Assembly: GCF_029962835.1 (NCBI RefSeq)
Contig: NC_080583.1
Location: 71,285,158 to 71,349,157, forward strand
DNA from: Magnolia sinica
Taxonomy: Eukaryota; Streptophyta; Magnoliopsida; Magnoliales; Magnoliaceae
Length of the DNA stretch: 64,000 nucleotides
Reading direction: 5' to 3'
Numbering within the stretch: the stretch's first letter is position 1; every line of letters begins with the position of its first letter. Position numbers and translations under genes: made by a program. Below the pieces are notes generated by a model. That model was not told the DNA's origin, did not search any database, and saw only the letters and a program-made list of their open reading frames with translations. This document shows positions 12,880 through 22,057 of the stretch, piece after piece.

Positions 12880-14206
12880 AAAAACAGATGATGATGGATC
12901 TGTAAGCTCTTTAGCTCCTTGCTTCTTCAAGTATCTCAAGGACTGGTCTACTGGATTAAGGATCTCAATCATCCAGTTTTTGAATCAGTCGGATGCAGCA
13001 CTGCTCCATCCTTTTGAACACAGCATAATAGATCCTTCAGGGTACGGAAGATCTTCTAGTTCCATTGCTCCTGTTCGGTCCTTTGGGTCTTCATGTCAAC
13101 CCTCATATTAGTTAATTCAGACCGAAGTTCCTCTTCCACCCGACTGAAGCGCTCATGTATAAGCAGGGGGGCATAAAATCTTCATCGATGTCTTCATCAT
13201 TATTTTCCTCCTTCTCCCCTTCTTCTTCCTCAAATTCTTCTCCTCTTTTAACCTCTTCTTGCTCATTCAATTTCATCCTTTTAATAGTATTGGCGTCAAT
13301 GAATTCTTGCGGCTCAAGCCTCGCATTAAGGATGAAACTAAACCCACAGTCTTTGGCCATCTTACAGACCAACCGTCCGAAGGGTAAGGAGAGATTGGTT
13401 TTAGTAGTGGTGGCATTTAAGATGTGGCACATTACAATAGATGGATAGCAAACCTTCTTGCCCGTACCTAGTAAATACAAAACCTCCAACATATATTGTG
13501 TTACTTGTGTATGATTTCCCAATTTAGGATATACATTGTACATGAAGACAAGGTGGAGGAACCTGTAAACTGGAAGCATCCTTGCTAACTCTAAACAATT
13601 ATCATCCTGTATCCACTGCTTACGTTCACCACAGATATGAACAGTCCTCTCGTCCCTGTACCTGGACCTCTTCGCATCCTTATATGGAACAATCACTGTC
13701 CCGCATGACACACTAGTAATCCTCCCAATGTCAGACACTTTAAATTTTTTTAAGGAATTACCGATTACTACATCGAAGGTCAGTGACTGTAGACAAGGAT
13801 TCTGAATTGAAGCATAGAAATGTCGCATAGTCTCGACATTGACATTGTTGTAGGGTGTGAAGATGAGATTCTACCCAATCGTGGCAAGCCACTTGAGCTC
13901 TTGGGTATCGACGAACAAGTCCTTGTTCACATACCGCTCAAAGGTTATCTTGCGTTTGGCGAATCTTCCCAAATCCACGGCTTGTTCCGCCTTGACTCCC
14001 TGGCTATGAGTTGTTGACGGTCCCACCCAAGACGTGGATGGATCCGTGCGAGGTCTCGAGACCACTCTCTTAGCCCAGGTAGCGCCGACCGCTGAGGTTA
14101 ACGCTCCAATGTCCTCTCTTCGCTTGGAACGGCGATTATAATCTTGTTCATTCACTTCTTGTGCGTCACGCTTCTTAGCCACAAGCCTCACCATTAATGG
14201 GAGCAA
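12880..14206 (-). pseudogene. 'Putative plant transposon protein' domain gene, broken
   Basis: The minus-strand frame from 14206 reads through a basic segment (RRSKRRED) into FERYVNKDLFVDTQELKWLATIG, an in-frame TAG (13871-13873), then NLIFTPYNNVNVETMRHFYA. It continues for 238 codons through SCGTVIVPY, a HLVFMYNVYPKLGNHTQV block and LPFGRLVCKMAK. This order matches the plant 'putative plant transposon protein' family found near MULE and gypsy elements. An acidic run (EEEEGEKEENNDEDIDEDF) is followed by a frameshift near 13155, after which another frame reads ERFSRVEEELRSELTNMRVDM, the expected coiled-coil end. One nonsense codon and one frameshift over about 1.3 kb indicate a fairly young pseudogene. 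Its biochemical function is unknown. It lies close to a 21-bp array, so it may belong to the same element. Confidence 0.75.
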
Positions 14207-14782
14207 TAGTCATAAAGAAACAAGAATAAGGAATGCCCCCATTGGAAAGGAAAATGTGTTTTAAGAATCTGGAAAAAAATAAGGTTTTGAGAATCTTTCT
14301 CAATGGAGGTAGAGAAAGATTTGTTTTGGGATTGTGGAAGAAGATGGGAAAAGGAGAAATAGAAGTGGAATCAGATGAAATGAATTTAAATAAGATGAAA
14401 TAGGGTTTTGGCCCAATGGCCTCGGGCCATGGGAGAGCGAGACCCGGTCGACCGGGTAAGTGGACATATGGTGGGCCCCAAAATCCCAAAATCTCTGCCA
14501 TTGGATAATCTCATATGTGAGGAATGAGGGATTTCCCACTTCCTTTTTGTCTTCTCTAGCATTACTGACGTGTAGGGCCCCTTATTTGGAAATCCGGACC
14601 GTTTTTCTGTTGTGCCCCACCTTAGGATCGACGAAGCCTTCAATTAACGTCTGTAAAATAACCTTGGACTTTGTATTTGTGGCTTACTGATAGAGGGCTG
14701 AGAAGAGAAATGTTATCATGGTCTGAAAATGCTAGTCGATTGAAATTTTCAATGTGAGAGATTTTTGGGGCATGGTTCATTG
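14207..14782. other. Upstream region of the transposon-protein pseudogene
   Basis: No gene is supported. The region contains the palindrome ACCCGGTCGACCGGGT (14446-14461), shared with the inverted repeat at 6859, and a perfect 21-bp direct repeat containing GAAAATGCTAGTCGATTG at 14724-14744 and 14781-14801. The second copy runs straight into the 21-bp array. Confidence 0.55.
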
Positions 14783-15890
14783 AAAATGCTAGTCGATTGA
14801 ATTGACCGTGAAGTGAAGGGAATTGACTGTGAAATGCATGGAAATGACCGTGAAGTGAAGGGAATTGACCGTGAAATGCATTGAAATGACCGTGAAGTGA
14901 AGTGAAATGACCGTGAAGTGCATTGAATTAACCATGAGGTGAAGGGAATTGACCGTGAAATGCATGGAATTGACCGTGAAGTGAAGGGGATAAAAAATGA
15001 AATGCATGGAAATGATCGTGAAGTGAAGCAAAATGACCGTGAAGTGCATTGAATTGACCGTGAAGTGAAGGGAATTGACCATGAAATGCATGGAATTGAC
15101 CATGAAGTGAAGGGAATTGCCCGTGAAATGCATGGGATTGACCGTGAAATGAAGGGAATTGACTGTGAAATACATTGAGTTAACCGTGAAATGCATTGAG
15201 TTGACCGTGAAGTGAAGGGAATTGACTGTGAAATGCATTAAATTGACCGTGAAGTGAAGGGGATAAAAAATGAAATGCATGGAAATGACTGTGAAGTGAA
15301 GCGAAATAATCGTGAAGTGCATTGAATTGACCGTGAAATGAAGGGAATTGACCGTGAAATGCATTGAATTGACTGTGAAGTGAAGGAAATTAACCGTGAA
15401 ATGAAGGGAACTGACCGTGAAATGCATTGAATTGACTGTGAAGTGAAGGGAATTGACTGTAAAATGCATTGAATTGACCGTCAATTGAAGGGAATTGACT
15501 ATGAAATGCATGGAAATGATCGTGAAATGAAGGAATTGACCGTTAAATGCATTGAATTGACCATGAAGTGAAGGGAATTGACCGTGAAATGCATTAAATT
15601 AACCGTGAAATGCATGGAAATGACCGTGAAGTGAAGAAAATTGACCGTGAAATGCATGGAATTGACCGTGAAGTGAAGGGGATTGACCATGAAATGCATG
15701 GAAATGAAAGTGAAGTGAAGCGAAAAGCCCGTGAAGTGCATTGAATTGACCGTGAAGTGAAGGGAATTGACCGTGAAATGCATGGAATTGACTGTGAAAT
15801 GCACGAAATTGACCGTGAAGTGAAGGGAATTGACCGTGAAATGCATGAAAATGACCGTGAAGTGAAGGGAATTGACCGTGAAGTGAATGT
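14783..15890 (-). repeat. 21-bp tandem array, inverted orientation
   Basis: About 52 units of the repeat seen at 3517-5877 appear here as GAATTGACCGTGAAATGCAT alternating with GGGAATTGACCGTGAAGTGAA. Minus-strand frames therefore read MHFTVNSLHFTVNS. Occasional units carry GGGGATAAAAAATGAAATGC. The array lies immediately 3' of the minus-strand MULE transposase pseudogene, the mirror image of the left-hand array lying 3' of the Ulp1 pseudogene. Confidence 0.93.
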
Positions 15891-15994
15891 CTTATTGGAA
15901 ATTTGGATCGAAGTGGTAAGAAATTCGCAATTTCAAAGAAAGCAACAAATGTATTCAATATATAACATTCACAATCGTATTTAAAAAATGCACT
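15885..15994 (-). repeat. Array-border module, copy 1
   Basis: GAATGTCTTATTGGAAATTTG, AAATTCGCAATTT, AAGCAACAAATGTATT and ATATATAACATTCACA occur in this order directly beside the array. The same module in the same order borders the right side of the array at 19335-19765 (copy 2 at 19757-19900). It is therefore a fixed part of the repeat family's end structure. Confidence 0.75.
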
Positions 15995-18459
15995 TCAAAT
16001 TACATTATTGCGGAGGTATTGAAAATTTGCAACTCTGACAATTATGCCCTGTTTATTTGCAACGTTTGCATGTTTTTGTTGTTCGTTCCTCTTCAAGGGA
16101 AAGAATCCGTGCCTTCTTCGGTCTTCCAGCTGACCTCGTCTATAGCAGGGACTTAATACTCGAACAATACTCCTTGAATCTAGAAGAAATTTTCCATTGA
16201 CTCTTGTCTCGTACTGGGTAGACGTAATCTTCATACATGATTTGGTAATTCCTCACCATGTATAACGGGTAACAATACTAATAATGAGGAAGATTATAGT
16301 TTACACATGCTGAAAGAACAAGAAAACAAGGCAATCCATTTACTTCAAACTCGCGACATGTACAAGAAAGCTCGTTGAGCTTGACGATATCATTGTAGTC
16401 TCCCACAATATAATATTCATCCTGAGAAATTGTGTGGCAACGAACATCTCCTGCCTTCGGTACGTATGAGATCCTTTAATTGTTTCTCGGCCCACGGTGT
16501 CAATGGTCCAATGAATAATAATGCTGATTCTCTTCTCTTATAGAACATCTCTTGAATTTTCATTTTGACGGTCTCTATCAACATAGTCATAGGATATTCT
16601 CGTGCTTCTTTAAATAGAGCATTAATACACTTAGCTATGTTTGTAGTGACCAAATTAATTTTTTTTCCTGGAAAGTGTGAAGATGCCCACTTTTCATACC
16701 CTATTTTCCTCAGCCATGCATGTACCGGGGGGTTGGCAAGTTCGATATCATGGATTAACTTTTCGAACTCAGCCCTCCTACAAGTCTTTACAGCTTGCCA
16801 GTAACAGATTTCTAACGACTTGTCTTTGAACATGTCCACCAAGTTTCGGTATATATGGTACGCGCGGTAGCCATGGATTGCTGCTTGGAAGACATGGGGA
16901 ACTTCTTTTATTAGACCTTTATGTCAGTTTGATATGATCACAAGACCAGCGCAATCCCTTAACGGATCGCTGAGGTAGGTAAGGAACCAATTTCAACTGA
17001 TGTTGTTCTCTGATTCTCCGATACTAAAAACGATTGAAAAGATATGATTGTCACCATCCAAAGCCGTAACAACGAACAAAACACCCTTTTACTTACCTTT
17101 TAGATGTGTCCCATTAATGGTTAAGACCTTTCACATAGATGTTTGAAAACTTTTGATACACTATCCGAGTGCAACAAAGCATCTCTCGAACCTCATCGTC
17201 TGTTGATTCACAAGAAGGGCAGTCACTATCCCTAGGTTCGCCATCCTCAACTCATGCAAGTACATCGAGAGTTCTTTGTAAGAGTCTTCATAAGACCCCA
17301 TTACGCGATCGATTGTAATCTCTTTAGTGTGCCATGCCTTCTTATACCTAATAAGAATATTATACTTCTCTTACATTGCGAATATAATGTCCTTTGGCCT
17401 TAACCCCAGGCGCTGCTCAATGTGATTGACAACCAGTTCACTGGCCAACTTACTGCTTGCTTGCCGATGATCGCTCTTCATTCATGACATTCCATATGTA
17501 TGTATGGACCTATAAGTCTTAATCTTGAATATCCCCGCTTCATTCATCCTAGATACTTGTACCCTTCATTCACGCTTATCTTTCATACACGTCATGGTGA
17601 ATTTCTTGGATGTGGAATATAGGACCTTACATTGAAAGTTATTACGAATTGTAAATTGGTTCAAAACATACTTACATCGGCTCTTATCCTTAAATGTTTG
17701 GCCAACGACTATATCAATCAGGTCATCAAGTGGATATAAATACAGTGAAAGGTCTATATTGGTGAAACCAACATCCTCGAAAGGCACAATGGGAAGCCTG
17801 CTGGTGAAGTCCGATGTTCGAGCTTATTCAGGCAATGGAATGCCGCTTCCACTTACGTTTCTGTCGTTGGATGTTGAGGGCAAGTCTACTCTTGTAAATG
17901 AAGGTGATGTCGTATATTCATTTCTGAGATTCACGTCAGCCGACGTCCTCACTTGACTTGTCATGAAGTTTGATGTCTGAGCCGGCTCGGGTATTAGAGT
18001 GTTGCTTAGAGGAACCTGTGAAGGTGATGTCATATATTCATATTTCCATCCATGTTCCTCACCCAAACTTACAACAGCTGGGGCGTCATGTTCGAAAGCA
18101 CTGCAAGCCACCGGGTCTTCGAGTATTGCTTTATTAGCGCGCTGTGTTGTCTCGATGAATTGAGGGATGTAGTGATCTAGATGCTTCAGTTGTGCTGCCA
18201 GGAACAATCTCACATCTTCATCGTCTTCAATTATAGCTGGAGGGGCTGATTCATTTGTGCAAGGGTACAGTATTTTCAACCTTATATCGTAATGCTCAGG
18301 TCTAGTCTTCGTAACTCTGTGCATTTTCGATACAAGCTGTTCATATGTAGTGTCAACTCCCACGGTAGTAGGTTTTGAGTAACCACCCTTGTAAATGTAT
18401 CCATTATTTTCGCTAACTAACTCCCTACCATATGAGCATATGATTATTACCGAAGCCAT
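15995..18459 (-). pseudogene. MULE (MuDR-type) transposase, multiply broken
   Basis: The minus-strand reading starts at Met 18459 with an N-terminal MULE segment (PB1-like, IRLKILYP and an acidic DDEDVRLFL), then meets a stop at 17824-17826. A MuDR DNA-binding segment follows (DIVVGQTFKDKS ... FTIRNNFQCKV). The catalytic region retains LTINGTHLKGK, VVTALDGDNHIFSIVFSIGESEN, HKGLIKEVPHVFQAA and KWASSHFPGKK / INALFKEAREYPM. Two positions where the family has catalytic Asp are Asn here (17113-17115 and 16927-16929). The C-terminal part has a degenerate SWIM zinc finger (ELSCTCREFEVNGLPC, 16300-16440) and a zinc knuckle (TCKRCK*TGHNCQSC, about 16010-16080). Stops and frame changes occur throughout. 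The usual role, transposition of MULEs by a DDE reaction, is lost in this copy. Confidence 0.88.
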
Positions 18460-18876
18460 TTTTTAAAAACAAACACAATAATATAATTCGTTTAGTATTC
18501 ACATGTATAAAGTGAATTTGACCGAGTAGTAAGAAATCCACCATTGTACTATCTTAAATATGATCAACTTTGCGGTTAGATTTTCAAAGTTCTCAAATAT
18601 ACCACTCAGTTCGCGATGATTTTCACTCACTTCGTAGTCAATTTCACTCACATCTAGGGCAGGTTAACTCACTTTCACATTGAATTTCACTCACTTCTCG
18701 GTCCTGAAGTGATTGAAAATGAGTGCAAAGTAAGTGCCTGTCTGATTTTTGGGCTCAACTGTAATTAACATGTAAATGGGTAACAATTATTCACCTAGGT
18801 AATTACCACATCTTTCCCAATATAGAAGTGACAACTTACTTTTTTAACACTTAAATCGAGAAATTTACAAAATCAA
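18460..18876. other. Upstream flank of the transposase with decayed repeat words
   Basis: Around 18600-18720 words such as TTTCACTCACTTCGTAGTCAA and GAATTTCACTCACTTCTCGG are recognisable relatives of the 21-bp unit, now in plus orientation and strongly diverged. This could be the element's promoter-proximal region. No gene is supported. Confidence 0.45.
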
Positions 18877-19310
18877 TGTGGGGCCCACCGTGATGTATGT
18901 GATGTATCCACACTGCTCATTTGTTATGCTACCTGAATTTAGGGCATGAGCAAAAAAAAGGGACAGATCCAAAGCTCAAGTGGACCACACCATAAGAAAC
19001 AACGGGAATCGAACACCTACCATTAAAAACTTTTTGGGGCCTTTAAAAGTTTTGCATATAGCTAATATTTGTGTTTTCCCCTTATCCATGTTTATGTGAC
19101 CCTATGAACAGGTTACATGATGAAAACACCTCAATGTGGGCCCAGTTAAGGAAATAACTTTTAACGGTATAAGAATTAAGGTCATTGTTTCCTTTCGTGT
19201 GAGTCATTTGAGTGTTTGATCAGCCTCATTTTTGGTCTAATGCCTCAAAATGTTATAATTGAATAGATGGACGGTGTGGATATATCATATACATTACAAT
19301 GGGGTCCACA
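18877..19310. mobile_element. MITE with about 38-bp terminal inverted repeats
   Basis: The left end TGTGGGGCCCACCGTGATG continues to GTATCCACACTG. The right end, read in reverse complement, is TGTGGACCCCATTGTAATG continuing to ATATCCACACCG, so the termini are imperfect inverted repeats about 38 bp long. The interior has no coding capacity. A second, more eroded member in the same orientation is at about 21056-21468, sharing CAAGTGGACCACAC, ATATTTGTGTTTTCC and TATGAACAG. No clean target duplication could be read. It separates the transposase pseudogene from the next 21-bp array. Confidence 0.75.
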
Positions 19311-19334
19311 TATTCCATTCCATACTTTTTTTTG

Positions 19335-19765
19335 GTGAAGGGAATTGGCTATGAAATGCATGGAAATGACCGCGAAGTGAAGGGGAATTGATCGTGAAAT
19401 GCATTGAAATGACCGTGAAGTGAAGGGAATTGACCGTGAAATGCATGGAATTGACCATGAAGTGAAGGGGAATCGCTGGAATTGATCGTGAAATGCATGT
19501 AATTGATTGTGAAATGAAGAGCATTGATAGTTAAATGCATGGAATTGACCGTGAAGTGAAAAGAATTGACCGTGAAATGTATGGAATTGACCGTGAAGTG
19601 AAGGGATTGACCATGAAATGAATTGAATTGGCCGTGAAGTGCAGGGGATTCACATGAAATTAACCGTAAAATGCATGGAATTGACCGTGAAATGAAGTGA
19701 ATTGACCGTGAAATGCATAAAATTGACCGTGAAATGAAAAGAATTGACTGTGAAATGAATGTCTT
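19335..19765 (-). repeat. 21-bp tandem array, second inverted copy
   Basis: About 20 units of GAATTGACCGTGAAATGCAT / GGGAATTGACCGTGAAGTGA are present in the same orientation as the 14783-15890 array. The units are more diverged and include short deletions. The array is followed by the module GAATGTCTTATTGGAAATTTG, as at 15885. Confidence 0.9.
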
Positions 19766-19900
19766 ATTGGAAATTTGAATCGTAATGGTAAAAAATTCGC
19801 AATTTAAAAAAAAAGCAACAAATGTATTTAATATATAACATTCACAGTCGTATTACAAAAAAATGTACTACAAATTCACAGTCGTATTACAAAAATGCAC
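19757..19900 (-). repeat. Array-border module, copy 2
   Basis: This is the second copy of the module described at 15885-15994. It has an extra internal duplication of TTCACAGTCGTATTACAAAAA (about 19842-19862 and 19876-19895). Its position outside the 5' side of the transposase pseudogene, whereas copy 1 lies on the 3' side, suggests a direct duplication of element ends or a second, mostly deleted element. Confidence 0.7.
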
Positions 19901-20160
19901 TACAATTTGACTGGTAAAATGTATGAAATTGACCTAGTAGTGCATGAAGTTGATCGATCAATTGATTATATTGAACAGGAACTAAGTGAAATTGACTGCG
20001 AAACTTCGTTAAATTGACTGCGAACTTCTTCGAGTTTATTGGATAGCCACATAAAATTAACTTGGCAATGCATGAAATTGACCACAAACTTCTAGGTAAA
20101 CACTTAAGAATTTACCTAGAATTTAAACTTCAAGGTAATTGATCGCGAACTCCAATCACT
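19901..20160 (-). repeat. Decayed 21-bp repeat relatives
   Basis: Words such as ATGAAATTGACC, TGAAGTTGATCG, GTGAAATTGACTGCGAA and TTAAATTGACTGCGAACTTC continue the periodic GAAATTGACnGnGAA theme without the regular 21-bp spacing. Together with bases 1-345 they mark the outer limits at which the repeat family is recognisable. Confidence 0.55.
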
Positions 20161-21055
20161 CCCTAACACTTCGTGAAATCCGTGTCCGAGAAAAAGAATA
20201 AGAGTGTGTTAATATGAAACATGTTCTTCGGAGAAAGGTCTTCAAGATTTCACGTTTACCAATGCATTGGCGTTCTCTTGGATAAAGAATGCACATAGAC
20301 TTGAGTAGTATGCAACATGGAAGATGTAATGCGATAGTATGATGGAGATTATATGGAGATTTAGTGAAGAAAATGTGTGAAAATAAGAAATAGGGATGAT
20401 ACTGGTGAGTCCGGACGTGTTTTTGGGCGTAAAGGAGAGAGTTGAGTGAAATTGATATAGAAGGGCATTTTTAACCTTTGGCAAGACATCCGTACGATAT
20501 GAGGCTTATTCTCTCGGGGGTGGGTGGATTTAAAAACAAGTGGGCCTAAAAAGGTAAATGAGCCATAAATGGGTCGTATGGTTGGAAATTTCTCCCGGCA
20601 CGTACATGAATCCGGGCTTAACAGGGTATCTCAGCCAGAATTAGCAAGAAAGAAACTTTGATACTGCGGCAGAGCGTGATCGATCATACGCACGCACTTT
20701 GTAATTTCTTAGAAATTGTATATGTGAAACATAAATTTATTTAAATTAAACCATGGAAACAATGAGCCTCGCTTTAGATGTATCAAGAAACAAAAAAGTT
20801 ATATTTATTAGGTTTTCTAATCATTGGACTGGTGGACATTTATTGGACAGTTAACAATAAAAGTACCCAATCATCCTATTCCAATAAATAAGTTTCCGCC
20901 AATCAGAGGTTAGGATTGTTCTACAAATCATATTTTGGAACCGCGACGGTTGATTCTGTTTGATTTCAGCGAATGAATGCTGCATGTACAACTCAATTGC
21001 CTACCTATCAAGTGCCATACTTTGCCAGAGTATCAAATAACTGGAAACCGATAAT
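20161..21055. other. Non-coding stretch; possible MULE end
   Basis: No gene is supported. GAAGGGCATTTTTAACCTTTGG at about 20460 resembles the GGGCATTTT-type ends of some plant MULEs, but no partner inverted repeat is in the window and no target duplication was found. The remainder is plain AT-rich DNA. Confidence 0.35.
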
Positions 21056-21468
21056 TCAGGTGTATTATCAACACCGTCCATACATTTTATGAGATAATTC
21101 TAGGGTATGATACAACAATTTAAGGATATAAAAATCTCAAGTGGACCACACAAAATGAAACAGCGTGAATTGAAGGCCTACAATTGAAAACTTCTATGGG
21201 GCCACACAAGTTTTGGATCAAGCTGATATTTGTGTTTTCCCTTCATCTATGTCTTTGTGACATTATGAACAGATTGGATCATAAATAAACATCATCGTGG
21301 GCCCCGAGAATGTTTCAACGGTGGACGTTACACGTTCCCACTATTTCCTGTTGTGTAGTCCATTTTAGCTCTATATATGCTTCAATTGTGGGCTCATGCT
21401 TTAAAATCTTTTTTAAAAACGGATGGACGGCGTGGATATGACATATACATCTACGGTGGGCCCCACAG
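21056..21468. mobile_element. MITE, second member of the 18877 family
   Basis: The right end (GCGTGGATATGACATATACA then GGTGGGCCCCACA) is well preserved. The left end is eroded to GTGTATTATCAACACCGTCC. The interior shares GTGGACCACACAAAATGAAA, GGGGCCACACAAGTTTTGG, ATATTTGTGTTTTCCCTTCAT and TATGAACAGATT in order with the element at 18877-19310. It is non-coding and lies about 360 bp upstream of the UBP24-like gene's TATA box. Confidence 0.65.
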
Positions 21469-21829
21469 AGCTTACTCAAAACGCTGGTGAGTGAGTACGA
21501 ATCCGCTTCCCACAAAACTCCTCAATTAGCAATCCCCGCCTTCTGTTTTCCACGACTCCTATGTGATCGCCACCACTCGGCCTCGGCTCCAAAGCACAAT
21601 GCTTCGGCATCCGAACCTCTTTGCTTCGGGAGACGTAACTAAGCCTCGGTAGAACAGACCCTTTATCTTGCTCGCCCTGTTCCGAAAAAACCCTTTTCCT
21701 CCAGCAACTCAAACTCACCCAAAAAAAAAAAAAAAAAAAAAAGCAAAAAAATAAAAAGAAGGGTTTTTCCTTCTCGTACTCAAACCCAAACTCTAAAACC
21801 CTAGAATCGGGAGGAATCGATCGGGCTGC

Positions 21830-21837
21830 TATATAAG
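21830..21837 (+). promoter_or_regulatory. TATA box of the UBP24-like gene
   Basis: TATATAAG lies about 220 bp upstream of the proposed ATG at 22058, in a pyrimidine-rich setting. A telo-box-like AAACCCTAG is at 21796-21804, just upstream; such boxes are common in promoters of housekeeping plant genes. Transcription would start near 21860-21870. The transcript start is inferred. Confidence 0.65.
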
Positions 21838-22057
21838 GGGCCATTCGATGCTCCCCAAACGCCCAAGCATCTCAGCCCCTCATACAAGTGAGGAGCTTCG
21901 ATTTAAATGCTCCTCTCCTTCTTATACTTCTCTTATCGTTTCATGCCTGGAATCAAAGGTTCTCTCCGTTCTCCGCTCAAAAACGGGGTTTTTGCATATC
22001 GGATTTGTGGAAAAACGAAGTTTGGTTTGAGGATTCAAAGCTCGAGGGTTTGCAGTC

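Noticed and set aside
14789-15958. Minus-strand open frames over the inverted array as genes
   Set aside because: Same cause as the plus-strand array; overlapping frames and no independent coding signal.
21476-21844. Minus-strand frame at the UBP24 promoter
   Set aside because: It spans the TATA box and a poly-A tract that reads as poly-Phe; no domain was recognised.
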